The notes beneath the pieces are model-generated. The model was not told the origin of the DNA. It saw only the letters and a list, made by a program, of their open reading frames with translations, and did not search any database. This document shows positions 35,752-42,568 of a DNA stretch of 47,214 nucleotides, in pieces (position 1 is the first letter of the stretch; each line of letters opens with the position of its first letter). Source of the DNA: a virus; IMG/VR virus record IMGVR_UViG_3300028553_000049, positions 1 through 47,214 of that record, one strand, 5' to 3'. The position numbers were made by a program, and so were the translations under genes.

Positions 35752-37146
35752 ATGTACAACGCAGAATATCTGCAAGAAAAGTGGTCCCCCCTCTTGAATT
35801 GTGAAGGACTTGACCCGATCAAGGATTCTCACCGTAGAGGAGTAACCGCTATCCTGCTCGAAAACCAAGAAAGAGCACTCCGCGAAGAGCGTGGATTCCT
35901 TTCTGAAGCACCAACCATGGCAACTGGAACCGGTGGTTTTGGTGGTGGTACTTATGGTACTGCTGCTGCATCAGGTCCTGTTGCTGGTTTCGATCCTGTT
36001 CTGATCTCTTTGATCAGACGTTCAATGCCACAACTCATTGCTTATGATATTTGTGGTGTTCAACCAATGACTGGTCCTACTGGACTTATCTTTGCGATGA
36101 GAACTCGCTACGGTACTGACCGTACTTCTGGAACCGAAGCATTCTTTAACGAAGCAGATTCTAGATTCTCTGGTCAAGATTCTGATGGATCTCTTACCGC
36201 AAGTGATTACACTGCACAAGCATCTGTTGGTATCGCAACAACTGCTGCCCAAACTGGTAGCAACCCTGCTGTTCTCAACGATGCATCTGCTGGCTCCTAC
36301 AACGTAGGTCAGGCGATGGCAACCGCCAACGCTGAAGCACTTGGCGATTCTGGTCAACTTTTCAACGAGATGAATTTCTCGATTGAGAAAGTTACTGTTG
36401 CTGCAAAATCAAGAGCACTGAAGGCTGAGTATTCACTAGAACTTGCTCAAGACCTCAAGGCTGTTCACGGTCTTGATGCCGAAGCAGAACTTGCAAACAT
36501 CCTCTCAACTGAAATCCTTGCTGAAATCAACAGAGAAGTTGTTCGTACCGTATATCAGATTGCTGAAGCTGGCGCTCAAGCAAACACTGCTACTGCCGGT
36601 ATCTTCGACCTTGACGTTGACTCCAATGGTCGCTGGTCCGTTGAGAAGTTCAAAGGTCTTCTATTCCAACTAGAGCGCGATGCTAACGCTATTGCTCAAA
36701 GAACTCGTAGAGGAAAAGGCAACACCATCATCTGTTCTGCAGACGTTGCTTCCGCTCTGACGATGGCAGGTGTACTTGATTACACTCCTGCTCTTCAAGT
36801 TGGTCTAAATGTTGATGACACTGGCAGCACTTTTGCTGGAGTTATCAACGGTAAGTATAAAGTTTATATTGATCCATATTCCGCTAACATTTCTGCTCAG
36901 CAGTATTATGTTATTGGATTTAAAGGTGCAACACCTTATGATGCTGGACTATTCTACTGTCCTTATGTTCCTCTCCAAATGGTTCGCGCCGTTGGTCAGG
37001 ACACCTTCCAACCAAAAATTGGATTTAAGACCCGCTACGGCATGGTTGCTAATCCATTCGCTGAAGGAACCGATCAAGGACTTGGTAGACTCAAGACTAA
37101 CTCTAACCGTTATTACAGAAGAGTACAAGTCAAGAACCTTATGTGA
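35752..37146 (+). CDS. 23: Major capsid protein gp23
   Basis: gp23 forms the hexamers of the head shell. The 464-residue precursor shows the family features: an N-terminal propeptide (YLQEKWSPLLNCEGLDPIKD) and a likely gp21 cleavage at LSE|A after residue 52; IRRSMPQLIAYDICGVQPM and GPTGLIFAMRTRYG in the HK97-fold core; LELAQDLKAVHGLDAEAELA; and the C-terminal CPYVPLQMVRAVGQDTFQPK with GFKTRYGMVANPF. Codon use is clearly shifted to C-ending codons (aac, gac, ctc), and base composition is visibly less AT-rich than its neighbours, as expected for the most abundant virion protein. A strong hairpin terminator follows 20 bases after the stop. Confidence 0.98.
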   Translation: MYNAEYLQEKWSPLLNCEGLDPIKDSHRRGVTAILLENQERALREERGFLSEAPTMATGTGGFGGGTYGTAAASGPVAGFDPVLISLIRRSMPQLIAYDICGVQPMTGPTGLIFAMRTRYGTDRTSGTEAFFNEADSRFSGQDSDGSLTASDYTAQASVGIATTAAQTGSNPAVLNDASAGSYNVGQAMATANAEALGDSGQLFNEMNFSIEKVTVAAKSRALKAEYSLELAQDLKAVHGLDAEAELANILSTEILAEINREVVRTVYQIAEAGAQANTATAGIFDLDVDSNGRWSVEKFKGLLFQLERDANAIAQRTRRGKGNTIICSADVASALTMAGVLDYTPALQVGLNVDDTGSTFAGVINGKYKVYIDPYSANISAQQYYVIGFKGATPYDAGLFYCPYVPLQMVRAVGQDTFQPKIGFKTRYGMVANPFAEGTDQGLGRLKTNSNRYYRRVQVKNLM

Positions 37147-37166
37147 CATTGGTTCACATATTTTTC

Positions 37167-37194
37167 AAGGAGTCCCTAAGGACTCCTTTTTTTT
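37167..37194 (+). terminator. Rho-independent terminator after gene 23
   Basis: A perfect 9-bp stem (AAGGAGTCC / GGACTCCTT) with a CTAA loop is followed by an uninterrupted T run, 20 bases after the gp23 stop. It should end the head-gene transcript. Confidence 0.93.
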
Positions 37195-37195
37195 A

Positions 37196-37203
37196 TCTAA
37201 ATA
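37196..37203 (+). promoter_or_regulatory. Imperfect late promoter (TCTAAATA) for gene 3
   Basis: TCTAAATA, one base off TATAAATA, lies immediately after the gp23 terminator and 13 bases before the gp3 ATG. A promoter is needed here because the terminator isolates the downstream genes. Confidence 0.4.
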
Positions 37204-37216
37204 CAAATAAAAGAAA

Positions 37217-37786
37217 ATGTCAGCAACACCATATAATAAACAGATAAGTAATCGCAATTATTTGTCCCCAGTTGGATTTAAATTTATATTATCAAGATAT
37301 CCTAGAGTTGATTTTTTTTGCACCAAAGCAGGTATACCTGGAGTAAACCTTGGTGTTGCAATTCAACCAACATACTTAAAGGATATTCCAATTCCTGGTG
37401 ATAAATTAGAATACGAAGATTTAGTTTTAGATTTTCTAGTTGATGAAGATCTTGTTAATTATATTGAAGTATATAACTGGTTAATCGGTTTAGGTTATCC
37501 AGAAAACGTTTCACAATTTAATGAATGGAGAACAACAAATACAACAGACCCATCTATAGGTGGTAAGGACATTAGAAACATATACTCAGACGCAACTTTG
37601 CAAGTTCTGAATAATAACTTTCAAGCACAAGCAAATATTAAATTTAGAGATATCTTCCCATCTTCTTTAACTGGATTATCTTTTGATACAACAAAAAAAG
37701 ATTATGATTATTTTACAGCAAGAGTTACTTTTAAGTATACTATATACAATATAATGGATAAAAATTATAATGAATATCAACCTTGA
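37217..37786 (+). CDS. 3: Tail completion protein gp3 (tube/sheath terminator)
   Basis: The 189-residue product sits where marine T4-like phages carry gene 3, between 23 and uvsY; gp3 caps the tail tube so the sheath can be completed. Conserved stretches are SNRNYLSPVGFKFILSRYPR, IPIPGDKLEYEDLVLDFLVD and EDLVNYIEVYNWLIGLGYPE; this Y-E-D-L-x-x-x-F-x-V-D-E pattern is shared by tube-related proteins of contractile tails. T4 gp3 has 176 residues. The last 17 bases overlap the uvsY reading frame. A general tube-initiator or tube-cap relative is the alternative name. Confidence 0.78.
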   Translation: MSATPYNKQISNRNYLSPVGFKFILSRYPRVDFFCTKAGIPGVNLGVAIQPTYLKDIPIPGDKLEYEDLVLDFLVDEDLVNYIEVYNWLIGLGYPENVSQFNEWRTTNTTDPSIGGKDIRNIYSDATLQVLNNNFQAQANIKFRDIFPSSLTGLSFDTTKKDYDYFTARVTFKYTIYNIMDKNYNEYQP

Positions 37787-38204
37787 TGAAATTCAAGAAT
37801 CCTGGAGAAACGATGCAATTATAGACATTGATAATTTACATGTAGAATCTATAAAAGTTCCACAACTTCATGCAAAATATTATAACATTTATAATAATAT
37901 ATCTTTACTTAAGAAAAAATCTTTAGATGATTTTAATAAGTTAAAGAAAGAAAGATATGAGTATTATAGTGGAAAATCTTCAGCAGAGATTTATTCTGAG
38001 GAACCATTTCCATATAAAGTTAGGGATAAAGAATCGATGAATAGATATATTGATGCTGACAATAAACTGTCAACGATTAGATTAAAGAATGAATACTATG
38101 ATTCAATGTTGAGATATCTAGACGATATTATCAAGCAGATTCATAACCGAACATATCAAATTAAGAATGCGATTGAATTTATGCAGTTTACTGCTGGATA
38201 TTAA
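37770..38204 (+). CDS. uvsY: Recombination mediator UvsY
   Basis: UvsY loads the UvsX recombinase onto gp32-coated single-stranded DNA. The 144-residue product (T4: 137 aa) aligns by pattern throughout: the N-terminal NLDEIQESWRNDAIIDIDNL, the central KKERYEYYSGKSSAE (T4: ARLDYYSGRGDGDE), a D-N-K-L-S-T block, and the C-terminal helix NRTYQIKNAIEFMQFTAGY (T4: SRGFAIKHIQDMRAFEAGK). It overlaps the end of gene 3 by 17 bases in another frame, implying coupled translation. A GIY-YIG endonuclease gene now separates it from uvsW. Confidence 0.92.
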   Translation: MNINLDEIQESWRNDAIIDIDNLHVESIKVPQLHAKYYNIYNNISLLKKKSLDDFNKLKKERYEYYSGKSSAEIYSEEPFPYKVRDKESMNRYIDADNKLSTIRLKNEYYDSMLRYLDDIIKQIHNRTYQIKNAIEFMQFTAGY

Positions 38205-38216
38205 AGTTTTTAAAAT

Positions 38217-38224
38217 TATAAATA
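38217..38224 (+). promoter_or_regulatory. Late promoter (TATAAATA) of the endonuclease gene
   Basis: A perfect TATAAATA lies 22 bases before the ATG at 38246 and 12 bases after the uvsY stop. Confidence 0.6.
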
Positions 38225-38245
38225 AATTAGCGCCAGGAACCTCAA

Positions 38246-38776
38246 ATGAGAAATGACTATTATGTTTATGCTTATTTAAGAGAAGATATGACTCCATATT
38301 ATATTGGAAAAGGAACTGGAAGAAGGTCACACCAAAAAAACAAAAAAACTCATAAATTTGTAAAAATACCAAAAGACAGAACAAAAATAGTTTATATAGT
38401 TGAAAATATAACAGAAAATGATGCTTTAATTAAAGAAAAAGAAATAATAAAATTTTATGGTAGAAAACTTGATGGTGGTATTTTAGTAAATATTAGCGAA
38501 GGTGGGGAAAAGGGATATGCGGCTATGAAAGGAAAAAAACATACAGAAGAATCAAAAAATAAAATGTCAAATTCCCATAAGGGAAAAAACACTTGGAATA
38601 AAGGAAAATGCGGATTGCAAAATCATAGCGATGAAACTAAACAAAAAATATCAAATAATAGTAGAGGAAATAAAAGCAGAACCGGACAAAAACAAAGTCA
38701 AGAAGAAAAAAATAAAAAAAGTGAATCTTTAAAAAAATATTATGCTGAAAGAAGAGAGCAGGGATACAAAAGATAG
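38246..38776 (+). CDS. GIY-YIG homing endonuclease with NUMOD3 repeats
   Basis: A 176-residue free-standing endonuclease. The N-terminal GIY-YIG nuclease domain covers about residues 5-90: YVYAYL (GIY position), PYYIGKGTGRR (YIG with the catalytic Arg), the Glu-containing helix LIKEKEIIKFYGR, and VNISEGG with the conserved Asn (N82). The C-terminal half (about 93-150) holds NUMOD3-type DNA-binding repeats (MKGKKHTEESKNKMS, SHKGKNTWNKGK, SDETKQKISNNSRG). Such enzymes cut a phage lineage lacking the insertion and spread by recombination. The gene is extremely A-rich and Lys-rich compared with its neighbours. It has its own late promoter and sits cleanly between uvsY and uvsW, which are usually adjacent. 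All catalytic positions look intact. Confidence 0.9.
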   Translation: MRNDYYVYAYLREDMTPYYIGKGTGRRSHQKNKKTHKFVKIPKDRTKIVYIVENITENDALIKEKEIIKFYGRKLDGGILVNISEGGEKGYAAMKGKKHTEESKNKMSNSHKGKNTWNKGKCGLQNHSDETKQKISNNSRGNKSRTGQKQSQEEKNKKSESLKKYYAERREQGYKR

Positions 38777-38783
38777 ATAAATA
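38776..38783 (+). promoter_or_regulatory. Late promoter (GATAAATA) before uvsW
   Basis: GATAAATA overlaps the endonuclease stop and lies 20 bases before the uvsW GTG start. T4 uvsW is also a late gene. Confidence 0.5.
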
Positions 38784-38803
38784 TTTTAAAATGAATTATA
38801 AAT

Positions 38804-40267
38804 GTGACTAATATTATTATACAAAAGAAAAATGAAGTATATTTAAAAATTGAAACAGAACCACATATCCATCAAGAGTTATCTGATCATTTTACTTTTG
38901 AAATAGAAAATGCTCGTTTTATGCCACAATATCGTAGTAAACACTGGGATGGAAAAATAAGACTTTATAGCAATCATACTGGGGAAATATATGTTGGACT
39001 ATTAGATAAGTTAATAAGTTTTGCTAACTCTATTAATTACACTTATGAATTTAAAAATAATAAATTTTACGGATTACCTTTTGAAGTAAATGATAATATT
39101 TCTTACGAAGGAGTATCTGATTATATAACATCTATCTCATGTCATAAACCAAGAAATTATCAAATTGAAAGTGTTTATGATGCATTAAAAAATAATCGTA
39201 AACTTTTAGTTTCTCCAACTGCATCTGGTAAGTCTTTAATAATATATTCAATTACCCGATACTATACGGAAAAAAGTTTATCAACTTTAATCATTGTTCC
39301 TACAACATCTCTTGTAGAACAAATGTATAAAGACTTTGCAAGTTATGGATGGGAATCTGAAAACTATTGTCATATAATTTATTCGGGAAAAGAAAAGTAT
39401 GATATCAATCTACCAGTAGTGATTACAACCTGGCAGTCAATTTATAAAGAACCAATAAAATGGTTTGATCGTTTTGATGTTGTTATTGGAGATGAGGCAC
39501 ATTTATTCAAATCAAAATCTCTTGTTGATATTATGACTAAATTATTAGACTGCAAGCATAGATTTGGTCTCACTGGAACTTTAGACGGCTCACAGACGCA
39601 TAAATGGGTCTTAGAGGGTTTGTTTGGCCCTTCATATAAAGTGGTTCAGACTAAAGAATTAATTGATAAAGGACATTTATCAAACTTAAATATTAAAATA
39701 CTACTACTCAAACATAATGGAATTAAATTTGATGATTATGAACAAGAAGTTCAGTTTATTATAGGTAATGATCGTAGAAATTCTTTTATTAAAAATTTAA
39801 CTTTAGATTTAAAAGGAAACACTTTAGTGTTGTTTAGTAGGGTAGATTCTCATGGAAGGATTCTTTACGACCTTATAAATAGTTCTAAGAACAAGGAAAG
39901 AAAAGTTTTCTTTGTTTATGGTGGAGTTGATGTAAAGGAAAGAGAAGAAGTTAGAAAAATAGTAGAACAAGAAAGCAATGCAATTATTATTGCTTCCTAT
40001 GGTACTTTTTCAACTGGAATTAACATTAAAAATTTACATAATGTTATTTTTGCTTCTCCTAGTAAATCGAGAGTTAGAAATCTTCAATCAATAGGAAGAG
40101 TTCTTAGAAAAAGTCAAAATAAAGTAGAAGCAGTTCTTTATGATATTGCAGATGATATATCATTAAACTCTTTTAAAAATTATACCCTAAATCATTTAAT
40201 AGAAAGGATAAAAATTTATAATGAAGAATCTTTTGATTATAGTATTATTAACATAAATTTAAGGTAA
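38804..40267 (+). CDS. uvsW: RNA-DNA and DNA helicase UvsW
   Basis: UvsW unwinds R-loops and branched DNA, switching origin-initiated to recombination-dependent replication. The 487-residue product has the N-terminal family domain (SKHWDGKIRLYS), Walker A SPTASGKS (137-144), DEAH box GDEAHLF (D230-H233), motif III LTGTL, and the C-terminal motifs VLFSRVDSHG, IIASYGTFSTGINIKNLHN and QSIGRVLRKSQ with the arginine finger. T4 UvsW is 503 aa. I take the GTG at 38804 as start; the ATG two bases earlier runs straight into TGA in its own frame. Confidence 0.95.
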   Translation: MTNIIIQKKNEVYLKIETEPHIHQELSDHFTFEIENARFMPQYRSKHWDGKIRLYSNHTGEIYVGLLDKLISFANSINYTYEFKNNKFYGLPFEVNDNISYEGVSDYITSISCHKPRNYQIESVYDALKNNRKLLVSPTASGKSLIIYSITRYYTEKSLSTLIIVPTTSLVEQMYKDFASYGWESENYCHIIYSGKEKYDINLPVVITTWQSIYKEPIKWFDRFDVVIGDEAHLFKSKSLVDIMTKLLDCKHRFGLTGTLDGSQTHKWVLEGLFGPSYKVVQTKELIDKGHLSNLNIKILLLKHNGIKFDDYEQEVQFIIGNDRRNSFIKNLTLDLKGNTLVLFSRVDSHGRILYDLINSSKNKERKVFFVYGGVDVKEREEVRKIVEQESNAIIIASYGTFSTGINIKNLHNVIFASPSKSRVRNLQSIGRVLRKSQNKVEAVLYDIADDISLNSFKNYTLNHLIERIKIYNEESFDYSIININLR

Positions 40268-40273
40268 TAACTT

Positions 40274-40669
40274 ATGGAAGACGAATTTTATTCGGTATTA
40301 AAACTTGTATCTGGTGAAGAATTAATTGCAAAAGTTTGTCCTTGTCATGAAAATGATGGCATTGTTTTAATTTTAGATAATCCTGTGGTTATAAAAGATA
40401 TTATTAGAACAAAAAGTGGTATGAAAGCATATAGAGTAGAACCATGGGTTAAGGTAATTGAAGATGAAATGTTTTTTGTTAATATGGATAAAGTAATTAC
40501 AATGACTGAGATTTCTGATTTAGATACTTTAAGAATGTATAGAAGATATCTTAGAGAAAATTGTAATGATGAATGTACATCTAGAATTGCCCCATCTAAA
40601 TCTATGGGATATATATCCACTGTATCTGAATTTAAGACTACTTTAGAGAACTTATATAAGAGTAGTTAA
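40274..40669 (+). CDS. Sm-like beta-barrel hypothetical protein
   Basis: A 131-residue protein with no assigned function. The N-terminal part (YSVLKLVSGEELIAKVCPCH ... GIVLILDNPVVI) has the strand pattern of LSM/Sm-like small beta-barrels, as seen in many marine phage proteins at this position. The middle strand KAYRVEPWVKVIEDEMFFVN and a helical tail complete it. It follows uvsW by 6 bases and precedes the gp55 promoter. An RNA- or DNA-binding role is possible from the fold guess but unproven. Confidence 0.7.
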   Translation: MEDEFYSVLKLVSGEELIAKVCPCHENDGIVLILDNPVVIKDIIRTKSGMKAYRVEPWVKVIEDEMFFVNMDKVITMTEISDLDTLRMYRRYLRENCNDECTSRIAPSKSMGYISTVSEFKTTLENLYKSS

Positions 40670-40717
40670 GGTGTCCTTTCAACCCTAACAGAGTTATTCT
40701 ACACCAATTCGGCACAC

Positions 40718-40746
40718 TTGTCAAGCCCCCTGCAGTATGCTATAAT
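40718..40746 (+). promoter_or_regulatory. Host sigma-70-type promoter for gene 55
   Basis: TTGTCA (40718-40723) and TATAAT (40741-40746) are separated by exactly 17 bases, and a TGC just before the -10 makes it an extended -10 element. The expected start of transcription is near 40753, about 19 bases before the gp55 ATG. It is the only strong host-type promoter I see in the window, and fits early or middle expression of the late sigma factor and gp47/gp46. Confidence 0.88.
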
Positions 40747-40771
40747 TATGAGTAATGTATGAGTAAAATTA

Positions 40772-41266
40772 ATGTCTCTGGTAATGCCAAAAAGAAAAAA
40801 AGATTCAGAACATTATGTAAATAATAAAGATTTTCTTTATGCAATTATTGAATACAAAAAATTAATTAATCTTTCTGAATCTGAGAATTCTCAAAAACCT
40901 CGTATTTCACAATACATCGGAGAATGTTTTTTAAAAATAGCTACACACTTATCATATAAACCAAACTTTGTTAACTACATGTTTCGTGAAGATATGATAT
41001 CAGATGGAATAGAAAATTGTGTTCAGTATATTAATAATTTCAATCCAGAAAAATCCACTAATCCATTTGCTTACTTTACTCAAATTATTTACTATGCATT
41101 TCTTCGTAGAATTGCTAAAGAAAAAAAACAATTAGAAATTAAAAATAAAATTTTAGAACAGTCTGGATTTGATGAAGTTTTTGTTTCAGATAATAATATT
41201 TTAAGTGGAACAAGTTCTGATATGAATACGATTAAAAGTAATATTCAAAATAAAATGAATTATTAA
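40772..41266 (+). CDS. 55: Late transcription sigma factor gp55
   Basis: gp55 is the minimal phage sigma factor that directs host RNA polymerase to TATAAATA late promoters. The 164-residue product (T4: 185 aa) shows sigma region 2-like sequence: YVNNKDFLYAIIEYKKL, then YMFREDMISDGIENCVQYIN and NPEKSTNPFAYFTQIIYYAF with FLRRIAKEKKQ. The ATG at 40772 gives an N-terminus MSLVMPKRKKDSEHYVNNKD; ATG 40784 is a possible alternative. Three other ATGs lie just upstream, out of frame. Gene 47 starts 1 base after the stop. Confidence 0.92.
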   Translation: MSLVMPKRKKDSEHYVNNKDFLYAIIEYKKLINLSESENSQKPRISQYIGECFLKIATHLSYKPNFVNYMFREDMISDGIENCVQYINNFNPEKSTNPFAYFTQIIYYAFLRRIAKEKKQLEIKNKILEQSGFDEVFVSDNNILSGTSSDMNTIKSNIQNKMNY

Positions 41267-41267
41267 T

Positions 41268-42305
41268 ATGAAGATTGCGATTATTACAGACCAACACTTT
41301 GGTGCTAGAAAATCAGATAAAAATTTTCATAATTACTTTAAAAAATTTTATGATAATATTTTCTTTCCAACTTTAGAGCAAAAAGGTATAACTCAGTTAG
41401 TTGATATGGGGGATACTTTTGATAACAGAAAAAACATTGATATCTGGTCTTTAAAATGGTCTAAAGAAAATTATTATGATAGATTGTCTGAAATTGGAAT
41501 ACAAGTTCATACTATTGTAGGTAATCATACTGCATATTACAAGAATACAAATTCTGTTAATTCAGTGGATTTATTGATGAGAGAGTATAATAATATTGAA
41601 GTTTATCCAGAAATTACAGAAGTATTGATAGATAAATTAAAAATTCTTTTTATTCCTTGGATTAATTCCGACAATATAAATGATAGTATTGATAAAATTA
41701 AGTCATCTACATGCAATGTTGCGATGGGGCATCTTGAGTTGAATGGATTTTCTCCATATAAAGGTCACATTATGACAGAAGGAATGAATTCTGATATATT
41801 TAATAATTTTAAATTAGTATTTTCTGGGCATTATCATACAAAGTCAGATAATGGGAAGGTATTTTATTTGGGAAATCCATATCAGTTATATTGGAATGAT
41901 GTTAATGAAGTGAGAGGATTTCATATCTTTGATACTGAAACTCTTGAATTAGATTTCATACCCAATACTTATGAAATGTTTAAAATTGTGGAGTATAATG
42001 ACACACCTTATCAATTATATAAGTACAATGATTGTTTTGAGAAATATGTAAAATTGATTATTAAGAAGAAGACAAATCCAAAACAGTTTGAAAAATTTTT
42101 TAATAAAATATCTGATGCATCACCATTTGAATTAAAAGTTATTGATGAAATTCAAATTGATGACTGTGACATTGAAGTTTTAGAATCTGAAGGTACTGTT
42201 GCAATTCTTGACAAATATATAGATAATGCAGAAATTAATTTGAATAAAAGTGTACTCAAAACATTAATGGAATCAATTTACAAAGAAGCATCGGAAGTTG
42301 AATGA
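41268..42305 (+). CDS. 47: Recombination nuclease subunit gp47 (Mre11-like)
   Basis: gp47 is the nuclease of the gp46/gp47 complex (Mre11/Rad50 or SbcD/SbcC equivalent), which resects DNA ends for recombination-dependent replication and degrades host DNA. The 345-residue protein (T4: 339 aa) has all metallophosphatase motifs: TDQHFG (D8, H10), DMGDTFDNR (D49), VGNHTAYY (N86, H87), MGHLELNG (H155) and FSGHYHTKS (H188, H190). Its stop overlaps the next start by 4 bases (ATGA), so translation is coupled to the small protein and gp46. Confidence 0.96.
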   Translation: MKIAIITDQHFGARKSDKNFHNYFKKFYDNIFFPTLEQKGITQLVDMGDTFDNRKNIDIWSLKWSKENYYDRLSEIGIQVHTIVGNHTAYYKNTNSVNSVDLLMREYNNIEVYPEITEVLIDKLKILFIPWINSDNINDSIDKIKSSTCNVAMGHLELNGFSPYKGHIMTEGMNSDIFNNFKLVFSGHYHTKSDNGKVFYLGNPYQLYWNDVNEVRGFHIFDTETLELDFIPNTYEMFKIVEYNDTPYQLYKYNDCFEKYVKLIIKKKTNPKQFEKFFNKISDASPFELKVIDEIQIDDCDIEVLESEGTVAILDKYIDNAEINLNKSVLKTLMESIYKEASEVE

Positions 42306-42568
42306 TGTTTGTACTAGCTTTGAAGGGAGATGAAAAAAAAGGTCTCTTTTCAGTTGATACTGATGATGGTGACAGAGTTCTTTATTTGTTTAGAGAAAGT
42401 GATGATGCTGAAAGATTTGTTGGACTAATAGAAGCAGATGATTATCCACAATTAGTTGTATTGGAAGTTGAAGAGGAACCGACGATTGCAATATGTGAAG
42501 CAAATCAATATACTTATGTTATAATAGAAAAAGATTACCTTGTAATTCCTCCCCAGTTTCAAAAATGA
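42302..42568 (+). CDS. DUF3110-like small protein between gp47 and gp46
   Basis: An 88-residue acidic protein. The segment DRVLYLFRESDDAERFVGLI followed by EADDYPQLVVLEVE resembles DUF3110 proteins, a small family of cyanobacteria and their phages (pattern V-L-x-F-E-x-x-x-D-A-x-R-F-x-x-x-L-E-A-x-D-F-P). Function is unknown. It overlaps gene 47 and gene 46 by 4 bases on each side (ATGA both times), so it is made stoichiometrically with the nuclease complex and may bind or regulate it. The family resemblance supports a cyanobacterial host; the regulatory idea is inference. Confidence 0.75.
   Translation: MMFVLALKGDEKKGLFSVDTDDGDRVLYLFRESDDAERFVGLIEADDYPQLVVLEVEEEPTIAICEANQYTYVIIEKDYLVIPPQFQK

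Noticed and set aside
36443-37210. Two plus-strand ORFs (36443-36673 and 36809-37210) in another frame of the capsid gene
   Set aside because: They are shadow frames within gene 23 with no own ribosome-binding site, and the second runs through the terminator.
40759-40824. Programmed frameshift from the ATG at 40759 into gp55 at the A-rich tract
   Set aside because: The overlap with AAAAAGAAAAAAAG is suggestive, but the gp55 frame has its own ATG and the sigma-like conserved sequence begins well after it. Kept only as a possible regulatory short frame.
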